A stretch of DNA of 36,483 bases from Candidatus Zipacnadia bacterium (lineage in GTDB: Bacteria; Armatimonadota; Zipacnadia; Zipacnadales; UBA5352). Position 1 is the stretch's first letter, and each line of letters begins with the position of its first letter. Both the position numbers and the translations under genes were made by a program. The stretch spans positions 1 through 36,483 of the forward strand of contig JALGSW010000023.1 of the NCBI GenBank assembly GCA_029821635.1. Reading direction: 5' to 3'. Positions 25,920-33,722 of the stretch are shown one piece after another. The notes beneath the pieces were generated by a model. That model made no database searches, was not told the DNA's origin, and was given only the letters and a program-made list of their open reading frames with translations.

Positions 25920-25976
25920 CGTTCTCCCTCCTCGCCGGAACGGAGAGGGGGGCCGGGGGGGTGAGGTCAGCCGTCA
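25920..25976. repeat. Dispersed intergenic repeat, copy 2
   Basis: It begins CGTTCTCCC and CTCGCCG, then GGAGAGGGGGG, CCGGGGGG and GAGGTCAGCCG, matching the element at 15101-15160 apart from a shorter centre. It lies between the convergent ATPase gene and CocE-type hydrolase gene. Confidence 0.6.
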
Positions 25977-25977
25977 G

Positions 25978-26006
25978 CCGTTTGCAGGACGAGCTTCCAG
26001 CCCGTC
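25978..26006. repeat. Single diverged copy of the GGGCTTCCAGCCC palindrome
   Basis: CCGTTTGCAGGACGAGCTTC followed by CAGCCCGTC matches 30454-30482 at all but two positions (TAGGACGGGC there). It is a dispersed member of the palindrome family that forms the tandem array at 30508-30769, and it stands just after the stop of the CocE-type gene on the minus strand. Confidence 0.6.
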
Positions 26007-26017
26007 AGCCGTCGCCG

Positions 26018-27697
26018 TTACGCCCCGTCTCCCAGCACCGGCAGCAACAACCTCGACGGATGCGCCGCGTCGTGCAGGACTTCGTTGCGCGCGATCTTCG
26101 CCGGCGCGCTCGACCACGTCGGCTCCATCGTGTTCGGGTGCGGGAGGATCCGCGGGAAGTCGCTGCTCGTGACCATCAGCGCGATCCGCGAGCCCTCGGG
26201 GAAGACGTACGCGAGGTTGCCGAAGTGCAGCCGCAGGCGCGTCGGCTCGCCCGGCGTGAGCGGCTTCGGATCGCTCCAGCTCTCGCGGAAGCGGCAGCGC
26301 AGGCTGCCCACGATCAGGCTCGTCACGCGCCCGGTCGGCTCGACCACGCACAGCTTCGCGACGACGTCCGTGTCCTCCGCGTCCGTCGCCAGCCACACCT
26401 CCAGCTCGACCTCCCCCACCACGCTCAGCGGCGCGGCCAGCCGCTCGCCCCGGTAGTAGAGCACGTCATGGCGCGCCAGCACGCTCCTCTGCTCGCGCGG
26501 TCCGGCGTCCGAGAGGCCCCAGTAGATCTGCCCGCCATGCGTCGGGACGGGGTCGCTCGGATCGTAGGTGAACGCGTCGGGCGGTTCGAGGCCGGGCGTC
26601 TCGCGGCTGAGTCGGCCGTCGCCGCCGATGCCCGCCGCCGCGCCACCCGAGCGGAGGTGCCAGCTCTGCACCTCGGCGTCGCGCGGGGGCCAGTCGGCCA
26701 GGCTGATCCAGCGATTCTCGCCCATCAGGAAGATTTTCACCGGCGGCTCATCGGTGAGGCCGTCGTCGATGTCGCGCATCCACAGGTCGATGAAGCGCTG
26801 CCGGTAGTCCATCCACTGCAGCGCGGCGGCCGGGCCGAAGTCCCACTGCCCGTACTCGCGACGGCCCGCCGTCCGGTGCCCCCACGGGCCGATGAGCAGG
26901 CGCTGGGAGCTGCGAGCGCGCTCGGACGCGCCGCGGTCGGTGATGCCACGGTAGGCCTGGAACTGCCCGCGCGTGAGGTGGTCGAACCAGCCGCCGATGT
27001 GCATTCCGGCGGCGGCGACGCCGTCGTGCATCGTGCACTGGTCGATCTCGCGCCAGTACTCATCATAGCGGTCATGGGCGACCCAGTTTCGCAGCTCGGG
27101 CGCGATCGTGCCGACGCGCTCCTCGATCGCGGCCAGCGACGACAGCCCGCACAGCTCGCCCCAGGTGAAGTGTCCGGCGGTGGGCTTCGTGCGCGCGACG
27201 TTGTGTGAGAAGCACCAGCGCACCGCGTTGGCCAGCGCGAAACAGCCGTCGTAGCGGATCCAGTCGGTGAAGAAGCTCTGCGGCGCGACCTGCGGCACGA
27301 TGCAGCGCAGCGCCTCATGCCCGCCCGCGGCCGCGGGGATCTGCACGATCCCGAGGTAGCTCAGGCCCACCATCCCCACGCGCCCGTTGCACCACGGTTG
27401 CTCCGCGATCCACTCGATGGTGCGCTGGCCGTCCACGGCCTCGTCGATCAGCGGCCGGAACTGCCCGCTCGAATCGTACTTCCCGCGCACGTCCTGTGCC
27501 ACGAGGGCGTAGCCGCGATCGAGGTAGTAGCGCACGGGGCTCATGCCGGCCGGGTCGCCGCCGGTGGCGAAGACGCGGTGGTAGGGCGTGCGCGTGAGCA
27601 GCACCGGGAACTTCCCTGCGCCGTCCGGCAGGTAGACGTCGGTGGCGAGTTCGGCGCCGTCGGTGGTCGGGACTCGGCGGTTCAGCAGAGCCTGCAT
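26018..27697 (-). CDS. CocE/NonD family hydrolase (X-Pro dipeptidyl-peptidase S15 type)
   Basis: 559 residues from the ATG at 27697, chosen because GGAGG lies eight bases upstream; the earlier ATG at 27712 has no ribosome site. The alpha/beta-hydrolase catalytic triad is visible: Ser 113 in 'VGLSYLG', Asp in 'HIGGWFDHLTRG', His in 'LIGPWGHRT'. The N-terminal 'RVPTTDGAELATDVYLPDG' and 'LVAQDVRGKYDSSGQF' are typical of the family. The C-terminal third is the jelly-roll domain ('LEVWLATDAEDTDVVAKLC' ... 'SSDFPRILPHPNT'). Members hydrolyse acyl esters or peptides such as cocaine, glutaryl-cephalosporin or X-Pro. No signal peptide is seen. It follows the Gfo/Idh/MocA gene by 149 bases on the same strand; the substrate is unknown. 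Confidence 0.9.
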   Translation of the reverse strand: MQALLNRRVPTTDGAELATDVYLPDGAGKFPVLLTRTPYHRVFATGGDPAGMSPVRYYLDRGYALVAQDVRGKYDSSGQFRPLIDEAVDGQRTIEWIAEQPWCNGRVGMVGLSYLGIVQIPAAAGGHEALRCIVPQVAPQSFFTDWIRYDGCFALANAVRWCFSHNVARTKPTAGHFTWGELCGLSSLAAIEERVGTIAPELRNWVAHDRYDEYWREIDQCTMHDGVAAAGMHIGGWFDHLTRGQFQAYRGITDRGASERARSSQRLLIGPWGHRTAGRREYGQWDFGPAAALQWMDYRQRFIDLWMRDIDDGLTDEPPVKIFLMGENRWISLADWPPRDAEVQSWHLRSGGAAAGIGGDGRLSRETPGLEPPDAFTYDPSDPVPTHGGQIYWGLSDAGPREQRSVLARHDVLYYRGERLAAPLSVVGEVELEVWLATDAEDTDVVAKLCVVEPTGRVTSLIVGSLRCRFRESWSDPKPLTPGEPTRLRLHFGNLAYVFPEGSRIALMVTSSDFPRILPHPNTMEPTWSSAPAKIARNEVLHDAAHPSRLLLPVLGDGA

Positions 27698-27846
27698 CGT
27701 CTTCGCCTCCATGCCTGGATCGCTGCTGCGCGCGCTCACGGACGACCGGCAGTTCACCACGCGGAGGGCTCAGTCCTGCGCATACAGGACATCTCGTTCG
27801 CCGAGGCATGGCGCAGCGGCCCCCGCCCGTCGGCCGCTCTCCTGCA

Positions 27847-28962
27847 TCACTCCCGTGTGGCGGCGATCGTGCGCTCGAGCTGCGGCCCGGCGTAGTCCGC
27901 GAGCTCCTCGGGCAGCGGCACATCCACCCACGCCCGGCGCTCGGCGGAGAGGTACGCCGCCAGGCCCCACTCAACGTTGCGCAGCGCATCCTCGCCCGTC
28001 ACCGGGACCGGCCCGCCCTCCTCGAGCGCCCGCCGGAAGGCGCGGTGCAGCAGCACGAACTGGCTCTCGCGCAAGTCCTCGTCGATCTCGACGGCCTCAG
28101 GCGCGTCCTTGCCGCGCGCGATCAACACGCGATCTGGATGCCAGCGAGCCGCGATGCAGCCCTTCGTCCCGTAGATCGCAAAGCCCTCGTCGATCGGCGT
28201 CACCGGCGCGGGCGGGCTGTAGAGCGCGATGGTGATCAACGCGCCGCCGTCGCACTCGGCGATGACGGCGAACTGATCCTCTTGGATCATGCCGGCGCTG
28301 AAGCGGTTGCGCACGCTCGCGCAGACGCTCACCGGGTCCTCGCCGCAGAGGAAGCGCGCGGTGTCCACGTAGTGGCAGCCGAAGTTGATGATGTGCCCGT
28401 TGCCCGCCGAGGCCGCGCAGTAGCGCCACGAGTCGGTCGCGCCACGCTCGGGCGTGTTGGCCTCGCCGATGAACGAGCCGTCGATCGCGACGATCTCCCC
28501 CACCTCTCCGCGTTCGATCAGCCGCCGAGCCATCGCAAAAGGCGCGCGGAAGCGCGTGGACTGCCCCACGTTGAGCAGCAGCCCCGGACGATCGCGCGCG
28601 ATCGTGCGGTCGCGCGCCGCCAGCATCTGCCGGCAGCCGCCCATGCTCGCCGCCATCGCCTTCTCGCAGTAGACGTGCTTGCCCGCCTCCAGCGCGGCGA
28701 CGGTCACCTGCGGGTGCATCTGCGTCGGGACCATCACAACCACCACGTCCACCGCCGGGTCGGCCAGCAGCTCGCGATAGTCGGCGTAGACGGCCACCTC
28801 GCCGGCCGCGCATGCGCGGGCGCGCTCGCGGGCGCGTGCGGCCTTGTTGGCGTTCGGATCGGCGAGCGCGACCACCCGTGCCCCGTCAGTCTTCGCAATC
28901 GCATCGATGTGCGCGGAGCTGATCCGCCCGCAGGCGATCAGCCCGTAGCCGAGTTCTGTCAT
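27847..28962 (-). CDS. Gfo/Idh/MocA family NAD(P)-dependent oxidoreductase 1
   Basis: 371 residues. N-terminal Rossmann fold: 'YGLIACGRISSAHIDAI' (nucleotide loop), 'VVALADPN', 'YADYRELLADPAVDVVVV', and 'GKHVYCEKAMAAS', the family's EKP motif with Ala in place of Pro. The C-terminal domain has 'IINFGCHYVDTARFL', the GxHxxD-type motif providing active-site His and Asp. These enzymes oxidise or reduce sugar and inositol hydroxyls in the cytosol. It is divergent from a GPH sugar symporter (141-base gap), and a second related copy lies beyond that transporter, so a role in catabolism of the imported sugar is likely. The two copies share an identical 14-residue stretch starting 'YADYRELLADP'. Confidence 0.92.
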   Translation of the reverse strand: MTELGYGLIACGRISSAHIDAIAKTDGARVVALADPNANKAARARERARACAAGEVAVYADYRELLADPAVDVVVVMVPTQMHPQVTVAALEAGKHVYCEKAMAASMGGCRQMLAARDRTIARDRPGLLLNVGQSTRFRAPFAMARRLIERGEVGEIVAIDGSFIGEANTPERGATDSWRYCAASAGNGHIINFGCHYVDTARFLCGEDPVSVCASVRNRFSAGMIQEDQFAVIAECDGGALITIALYSPPAPVTPIDEGFAIYGTKGCIAARWHPDRVLIARGKDAPEAVEIDEDLRESQFVLLHRAFRRALEEGGPVPVTGEDALRNVEWGLAAYLSAERRAWVDVPLPEELADYAGPQLERTIAATRE

Positions 28963-29022
28963 GGCGGGACGTCCTCTCGTGACGTGGCTCGCGTCTGTCG
29001 CGGCGCGAGTTCGCTGCCGGGG

Positions 29023-29080
29023 GCGGGCGTTCCTGCCTGGGGCTCGGGTCTCTCCCCGGGGATGAAGCAGGAGCGTCCGC
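29023..29080. promoter_or_regulatory. Inverted repeat in the divergent oxidoreductase-symporter gap
   Basis: Arms GCGGGCGTTCCTGC (29023-29036) and GCAGGAGCGTCCGC (29067-29080) match at 12 of 14 positions. They lie between the start of the Gfo/Idh/MocA gene (28962) and the start of the symporter gene (29104), where a shared operator would sit. It could also simply be an mRNA leader hairpin of the symporter. Confidence 0.4.
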
Positions 29081-29103
29081 TCATCGCGCGGAAGTCATAG
29101 TGT

Positions 29104-30414
29104 ATGGCGACCACGGAGCCGTCGGTGAAGCCTCGGGGCGTCCCGCTGCGTCACAAACTCCTCTACGGGATGGGCTACCTCACCGTGGCCCTGACCACGG
29201 ACATGACGCTTACGTGGCTCCTGAAGCGCTATCGGCCCGATCCGACGGACCCGCGCTGGGACGTGCTTGCCACGGAGCTCGCGTGGGCCGTGGCGCTGGT
29301 GTTGGGCCGAGTCATGGACGCGGTGGCGGACCCGCTGATTGGCTACTGGAGCGATCGCATCCGCACGCGTTGGGGCAGGCGCAAGCCGTTCATACTCGTC
29401 GGCGCGCCCTTCCTCGCCCTCATGTTCATTGCGATCTGGCTGCCACCGGATTCGGCGCCAACACTGCTCAACGGCGTCTACCTCGCGGCCATGGCGTCCC
29501 TCTTCTTCTTCGCGTTCACCATCGTGGTCTGCCCATACCTCTCGATGCTGCCGGAGATCACCAGCGATCCGCGAGAGCGCGTCAGCATCACCGCATGGCA
29601 GGGCGGCTTCAACATCGTCGGGGCGGTCGCGGGGATGGTCGTCGCGGGCTGGCTGATCGAGACATACAGCTACACGGTGATGGCGCTGGTCTTCGCGCCG
29701 GCGGTCCTCCTGTTCGCATGGGCGCCGCTGCTCGTGCCGACACCACTTGCCGGCGAGGAATCGTCCCGGTTGGCGCTCGGGCAAGCTATCAGGCAAACCT
29801 TGCGCAACCCGCTCTTCGTTCCCTATGTCGTCAGCCAGGTCTGCTTCTGGATAGGGCTGCGGATCGTGATGGGAGCCGGTGCGAAGATTGTGGAGGTGCG
29901 GGCGAATGTTGGCGAGACCGGCCAGGGGGCGGTGATGGCGAGCGCGCTGCTGGCCGCGGGGATACTCCTGCCCGTGGTCCAGTGGCTCGCGGGGCGTTTC
30001 GGCAAGAAACCGGTGCTTATGGCGTCGATGGTATGGTTCGGGCTCTTCATGGTGCCGTTGGCCTTCGTCGGCCAGCTTCCGGTAGGGCTGGCGCCGTTGA
30101 CGCAGGCGTTCGTGGTGATGGCGCTGATCGGCCCGGCGATCTCGGCGATCTTCGTGCTCCCGAACGCGATGGTCGCGGACATCGTGGACCATGACGAGAG
30201 CATGACCGGCGAGCGCCGCGAGGCGATCTACTTCGGCGTCCAGGGCCTGCTGGTCAAAGCGGGGCTGGGGGTGGGAGCCGCCACCGCGGGCATCCTCCTC
30301 GGCCGCCTCGGTGAGACGGCCACGAGCCAGGGCGGCTTCATCGCCTGCCCGCTGGTGGCCATGCTCTTCGCGTGGGTAGCGGCCGTGGCGCTGACGAGGT
30401 ACCGGGGGGATTGA
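29104..30414 (+). CDS. GPH-type (MFS_2) sugar:cation symporter
   Basis: 436 residues with about twelve hydrophobic segments and no cleavable signal. The cytosolic loop between helices 2 and 3 has 'DAVADPLIGYWSDRIRTRWG' followed by 'RRKPFI', which is the defining GPH-family signature (as in MelB, XylP and GusB). 'PEITSDPRERVSITAWQGGF' is the second family motif between helices 4 and 5. GPH transporters import glycosides, pentosides and hexuronides with Na+ or H+ across the inner membrane. An unsaturated or plain uronide would fit the nearby lyase, but this is inference. It is flanked on both sides by minus-strand Gfo/Idh/MocA genes. Its ribosome site is weak. Confidence 0.92.
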   Translation: MATTEPSVKPRGVPLRHKLLYGMGYLTVALTTDMTLTWLLKRYRPDPTDPRWDVLATELAWAVALVLGRVMDAVADPLIGYWSDRIRTRWGRRKPFILVGAPFLALMFIAIWLPPDSAPTLLNGVYLAAMASLFFFAFTIVVCPYLSMLPEITSDPRERVSITAWQGGFNIVGAVAGMVVAGWLIETYSYTVMALVFAPAVLLFAWAPLLVPTPLAGEESSRLALGQAIRQTLRNPLFVPYVVSQVCFWIGLRIVMGAGAKIVEVRANVGETGQGAVMASALLAAGILLPVVQWLAGRFGKKPVLMASMVWFGLFMVPLAFVGQLPVGLAPLTQAFVVMALIGPAISAIFVLPNAMVADIVDHDESMTGERREAIYFGVQGLLVKAGLGVGAATAGILLGRLGETATSQGGFIACPLVAMLFAWVAAVALTRYRGD

Positions 30415-30453
30415 GGTCAAGGGCGCCGCTTGCCGTTCGCCGTCCGTCGTCAT

Positions 30454-30769
30454 CCGTTTGTAGGACGGGCTTCCAGCCCGTCAACGCCTTGTGTACGGGC
30501 AACGGATGACAGGCTGGAAAGCCTGTCCTACGAACGACCACGGCGGAACGGCTGACAGGCTGGGAAGCCTGTCTTACGAACGACAACGGGCAAACGGCTG
30601 ACAGGCTGGAAAGCCTGTCCTACGAACGACAACGGGCAACGGCTGACAGGCTGGAAAGCCTGTCCTACGCACGACAACGGGCAAACGACTGACAGGCTGG
30701 AAAGCCTGTCCTACGAACGGAAACGACAGCGACAACAACGAACTACGACGGGCTGGAAGCCCGTCCTAC
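30454..30769. repeat. Tandem array of 46-bp palindromic units between convergent genes
   Basis: Units start at 30508, 30554, 30600, 30645 and 30691 (spacing 46, 46, 45, 46). Each has arms GACAGGCT and AGCCTGTC around a four-base GGAA centre (GGGA in the second unit), then CTACGAACGACAACGGGCAA and ACGGCT. Diverged single palindromes flank the array: 30461-30482 in opposite orientation and 30747-30765, both with GACGGGCT/AGCCCGTC arms in which both sides of the stem have changed together. The array fills the 404-base gap between the convergent symporter and oxidoreductase genes. There are no unique spacers, so it is not CRISPR. The remaining bases up to 30818 are a low-complexity GACAACGA-type run. 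Confidence 0.85.
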
Positions 30770-30818
30770 AAACGAAGACGACAACGACGACGAAAGACGA
30801 CAACGACGAACGACCATC

Positions 30819-31904
30819 TTACTCCTTCGGCGGGAGGGTCTCGTCGAGGCACGGGCCGCAGTAGGCGCAGTCGTCCTCGCACAGCGGGATGTCCACCCAG
30901 CAGCGCCGGTCGCTGGAGAGATACGCGGCGCTCGCCCACTCGATGTTGCGCATCGCGTCCTCGCCCGTCACCGGCTCGAGCGTGTCATCGACGATGCACG
31001 CGTAGAAGCCCTCATGCTCGCGCACCCACGGTCCGGCCTCGTAGAGCGCGCGGTCAAGCTCCACCTGCCGCGGCTCCTCGCCCGCTCGCGAGATCAGCAG
31101 CCGGTCGGGCCGCCAGTAGGCCTCCATCATGCCCTCGGTGCCGAAGATCGCGTAGCCCGCGGTGGGCGTGCGGTAGGCCTTGAGCGTACCGTACTGCGCG
31201 AGGGAGATCGTGCTGCCATCGTCGCACAGCGCGGTGATTGTGTAGTGGTCCTCGGGGATCACGCCCCGGCTGAAGCGGTTGCCGATGTGGCCGCTTACCG
31301 AGACCGGGTCGGCGCCGATCATCGAGCGCGAAGCGTCGATGTAGTGGCAGCCGAAGTTGACCACGTAGCCGTGGCCCGCCGCGCCCACCTTGAAGCGCCA
31401 GAAATCCTGCGGCACGTCGTCGGACTGCGTGGCGCCGGCGGTGAAGTGCGCGTCGATCCCGAGCACCTCGCCGATCGCGCCCTCCTCTATCATGCGCCGC
31501 GCGGTCACGAAGGGCGCCTGGTAGCGCGTGGAGTGCGCGATCATCAGCTTGACGCCGTTGCGGTCGCGGGCCTCGATCATATCGAGGCACTGCCGGACAC
31601 TCGGGGCCATCGCCTTCTCACAGATCACGTGTCTGCCGGTGTCCATCGCCGCCACGGAGACCATGCTATGCAGGTGCGTGGGCACGAGCACCACCGCGAC
31701 GTCCACGGCCGGGTCGGCGAGTAGCTCGCGGTAGTCGGCGTAGGCGGCGGGCCCGTCGGGGTGCTTCGCAGCGATCTCCCGGGCCTTCTCAGTGTTGGTG
31801 TCGGCAATGGCCGCGACGCGGCCTTCCGCCAGCCCGTTGATCGCTTCGATGTGCCGCGCGCTGATGCGGCCAAGTCCGATGACGCCGTAGCCGAGCTGGT
31901 GCAT
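30819..31904 (-). CDS. Gfo/Idh/MocA family oxidoreductase 2 with a Cys-rich C-terminal tail
   Basis: 361 residues from ATG 31904, with GAGGA about ten bases upstream; ATG 31922 is the alternative. Same domains as the copy at 27847: 'YGVIGLGRISARHIEAI', 'YADYRELLADPAVDVAVV', 'CEKAMAPS', and 'VVNFGCHYIDASRSM' carrying the active-site His and Asp. The two proteins can be aligned along their whole length. The unusual part is the tail: C342, C346, C349 and C352 in 'CEDDCAYCGPC', a CX3CX2CX2C pattern absent from the paralogue, whose tail reads 'PEELADYAGPQ' there. It could bind a metal or an iron-sulfur cluster, or be redox-active. The gene is convergent with the symporter across the palindrome array. 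Confidence 0.92.
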   Translation of the reverse strand: MHQLGYGVIGLGRISARHIEAINGLAEGRVAAIADTNTEKAREIAAKHPDGPAAYADYRELLADPAVDVAVVLVPTHLHSMVSVAAMDTGRHVICEKAMAPSVRQCLDMIEARDRNGVKLMIAHSTRYQAPFVTARRMIEEGAIGEVLGIDAHFTAGATQSDDVPQDFWRFKVGAAGHGYVVNFGCHYIDASRSMIGADPVSVSGHIGNRFSRGVIPEDHYTITALCDDGSTISLAQYGTLKAYRTPTAGYAIFGTEGMMEAYWRPDRLLISRAGEEPRQVELDRALYEAGPWVREHEGFYACIVDDTLEPVTGEDAMRNIEWASAAYLSSDRRCWVDIPLCEDDCAYCGPCLDETLPPKE

Positions 31905-31987
31905 GATCGCTTCAGTCCTCATGAGTGCGTTCTGTACCGCCGTGGCTGAGTTCGCGGCCGACGTCGCCGCACCTCCAGCAGAACGGC

Positions 31988-32020
31988 ATCGAGGCCCCTC
32001 CCCCCCGGAAGGGCCTCGAT
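31988..32020 (-). terminator. Hairpin downstream of the lectin/Ig-like gene
   Basis: Arms ATCGAGGCCC and GGGCCTCGAT pair perfectly around a 13-base C-rich loop. It lies between the stop of the lectin/Ig-like gene (32077) and the start of the oxidoreductase gene, both on the minus strand, so it could end the first transcript. No T-run follows. Confidence 0.45.
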
Positions 32021-32033
32021 CCTGGCGCTTGCA

Positions 32034-32051
32034 GCCGCTGGATCCAGCGGC
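32034..32051. repeat. Perfect 18-base palindrome
   Basis: GCCGCTGGATCCAGCGGC reads the same on both strands without a loop. It stands 26 bases past the stop of the lectin/Ig-like gene. A gapless palindrome is more like a dimeric protein-binding site than an RNA hairpin, but it may also be the first part of the terminator region. Confidence 0.5.
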
Positions 32052-32076
32052 CACAGCTTGGTGCGTCGCCGGCTGT

Positions 32077-33456
32077 TTACCTGTTGCGCCCCGGCGGTCC
32101 ATCGGGCTTGTCGCGCCCGGGCGGCCCATCGGGCTTGTCGCGCCCCGGCGGTCCATCGGGCTTGTTGCCCCTGCCGGGATTGCCTGCCGCGGGTCGCAGC
32201 GCGACAATCGTGACGGAGCACGGAGCCGATACGTTCCCCGCCAGGTCCGTGGCAAACACTGCCACCTCGTAGCTGCGACCGTCCGTGTCCCGCCTGCCGA
32301 TTTGCGACGAGAGTTGCAGCGTGACCCGGAAGGTGCCGTCCGCACCGAGGTCCACGGAGACGCCGGGCTCGGGCACGTCGAACTCCCCGTACTCGTCGCT
32401 CACCGTCAGCATGACCGAGGCCACGCCAGTCTCATCGTCGAGCGCCAATCCGCTGATCGTCACCGTCTTCAACTCTCTGGGGTTCCGCGAGGACAGGATC
32501 GCCGGCTGGGGCGAGTCCAGCATGACGCTCGGCGGCGTGCTGTCCGGTGGCGCGAGCACTGAGACGGATGCCGGGGCGGCCGCGTTACCCGCATTGTCCT
32601 CGGCATTGAGGGTAATCTCGTAGAGCCGGCCGTCGGTATCCTCGGGCCGGACGATCGACGCGAGCTCCACCGTGATGGCGAAGCTGCCGTCGGCGGCGAG
32701 CAGGCCGGTCATGTCCTGCTCGGCGCTGAGTTCACCGTACTCATCCGTGATGCTCAGGGACGCGCTGGCGATGCCGCTGACCGCGTCCGCAGCGAAGCCG
32801 CTGATCGCGTCCGTAGCGATGCCGATGACCGCGTCCGTAGCGAAGCCGCTGATCGCGACCGCGGTGGGCGTGTCGGACCATGCCAGCTCCGCCGGGTCGG
32901 GGGCGTCGAGGGAACACTCGGGGGCGTCTTCATCGGCCGGAGGCGGGGGCGGACCCTCGCGCTCGACGATGGCCCTGCGGACCCTGACATTGTCGCCGTC
33001 GTTCCAAGTCCCATTGGATGTGTTAATGTACCCGAAGTTCTCCCTCTCGTAGCCCTTGGGCTCATTGTAGCCCCACTTGATGAAAGGACTCTCGTCGAGC
33101 GTCTCGCCGGTGAGCCAGTACCATCCGCCCGCCGGCTCAGGTCCCTCCGAGCTTTGCAGAAGACCGATCGAGTAGTAGTCCTCGTTGGTGGGGCTCGCAA
33201 GTTCGGCGGCGCGCATCAGTAGGTACACGAAGGTCTGTTCCACCTGGCTGTGGATGGTTACCAGGTAGCCACCCAGGGCCTCTGCCTCGGCTTCCTGCAC
33301 GGTCCATCTCGCCATGTCCATGAGCACGATGTACTCGTGCCCGTTACCGCCGTCCGCCACTTCCCACGTCGTCCACTCCGGCTCCTCTGAGTGTGCGACA
33401 CCCACAAGAGCGACAATACACACCATGGATACTGCCAGGAACATCGCCCGCTTCAC
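32077..33456 (-). CDS. Exported C-type-lectin-like protein with Ig-like domains and repeat tail
   Basis: 459 residues starting at a GTG with GGAGGAG seven bases upstream. The signal peptide ends near 'VAHSEE'. Residues about 30-170 look like a C-type lectin domain: 'NGHEYIVLMDMARWTVQEAEAEA' opening, 'GGYLVTIHSQVEQTFV', 'GGWYWLTGE', 'FIKWGYNEP' and 'NGTWNDGD', which match the WIGL-like, EPN-like and WND-like family positions. A short Pro-rich linker, a four-unit repeat of eight residues and two Ig-like domains ('TDGRLYEITLNAEDNAGN', 'TDGRSYEVAVFATDLAGN') follow. The end is three copies of KPDGPPGRD/N. It is probably a surface-attached sugar-binding or adhesive protein; no anchor is seen. GC is visibly lower in the lectin part. 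Its promoter is annotated separately. Confidence 0.82.
   Translation of the reverse strand: MKRAMFLAVSMVCIVALVGVAHSEEPEWTTWEVADGGNGHEYIVLMDMARWTVQEAEAEALGGYLVTIHSQVEQTFVYLLMRAAELASPTNEDYYSIGLLQSSEGPEPAGGWYWLTGETLDESPFIKWGYNEPKGYERENFGYINTSNGTWNDGDNVRVRRAIVEREGPPPPPADEDAPECSLDAPDPAELAWSDTPTAVAISGFATDAVIGIATDAISGFAADAVSGIASASLSITDEYGELSAEQDMTGLLAADGSFAITVELASIVRPEDTDGRLYEITLNAEDNAGNAAAPASVSVLAPPDSTPPSVMLDSPQPAILSSRNPRELKTVTISGLALDDETGVASVMLTVSDEYGEFDVPEPGVSVDLGADGTFRVTLQLSSQIGRRDTDGRSYEVAVFATDLAGNVSAPCSVTIVALRPAAGNPGRGNKPDGPPGRDKPDGPPGRDKPDGPPGRNR
32086..32166 (-). repeat. Three 27-bp tandem repeats encoding the KPDGPPGRD tail
   Basis: Three consecutive 27-base units at 32086, 32113 and 32140 differ at only a few bases and keep the reading frame, giving three nine-residue Pro/Gly-rich units at the protein's end. 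Such tracts change length easily by slippage. Confidence 0.8.
32768..32863 (-). repeat. Four 24-bp tandem repeats inside the lectin/Ig-like gene
   Basis: Units begin at 32768, 32792, 32816 and 32840 and follow the form GCGAAGCCGCTGATCGCGTC with small changes. They encode eight-residue units such as SGFATDAV and IGIATDAI. They sit between the linker and the first Ig-like domain and interrupt what looks like an Ig-like strand 'TAVAISGFA'. Confidence 0.75.
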
Positions 33457-33567
33457 GGCAGATCTCCTCCAAGGGAACGTCGGATGTGAAGGCGTACGGC
33501 TTAGCAGCCGGCGGGAGTTGCCTCAGTAACAGCTCAATATGCTCTGGTTTTACTCTACGTCTCGTGA

Positions 33568-33603
33568 ACTATATCGGAATATGTGGGATTTGTCCAGCGT
33601 TTG
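33568..33603 (-). promoter_or_regulatory. Sigma70-type promoter of the lectin/Ig-like gene with shared upstream 12-mer
   Basis: On the minus strand: -35 TGGACA (33596-33591), 17-base spacer, -10 TATAGT (33573-33568), each one base from consensus. The -35 is the end of the word CAAACGCTGGAC (33603-33592). Transcription would begin near 33561, giving a leader of about 105 bases before the GTG at 33456. The same 12-mer at the same spacing is found at the promoter at 33992-34027. Confidence 0.6.
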
Positions 33604-33722
33604 CGAGAAAAGATTTCGGGGAAAACGGGGAACATCGAAGACGGCAGTAACGACGGAGTGCAAAAGGGAACGACGGAACCACGGTGGCGAACGCCCGGCG
33701 ACCGCTTCTGCGAGGCGTTCTT

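Noticed and set aside
20000..26000. Prophage, integrative element or island
   Set aside because: No integrase, transposase, phage structural gene, tRNA or attachment repeats could be found; lower GC is limited to single genes.
30508..30769. CRISPR array
   Set aside because: Whole 46-bp units are near-identical, there are no unique spacers of constant size, and no cas gene is nearby.
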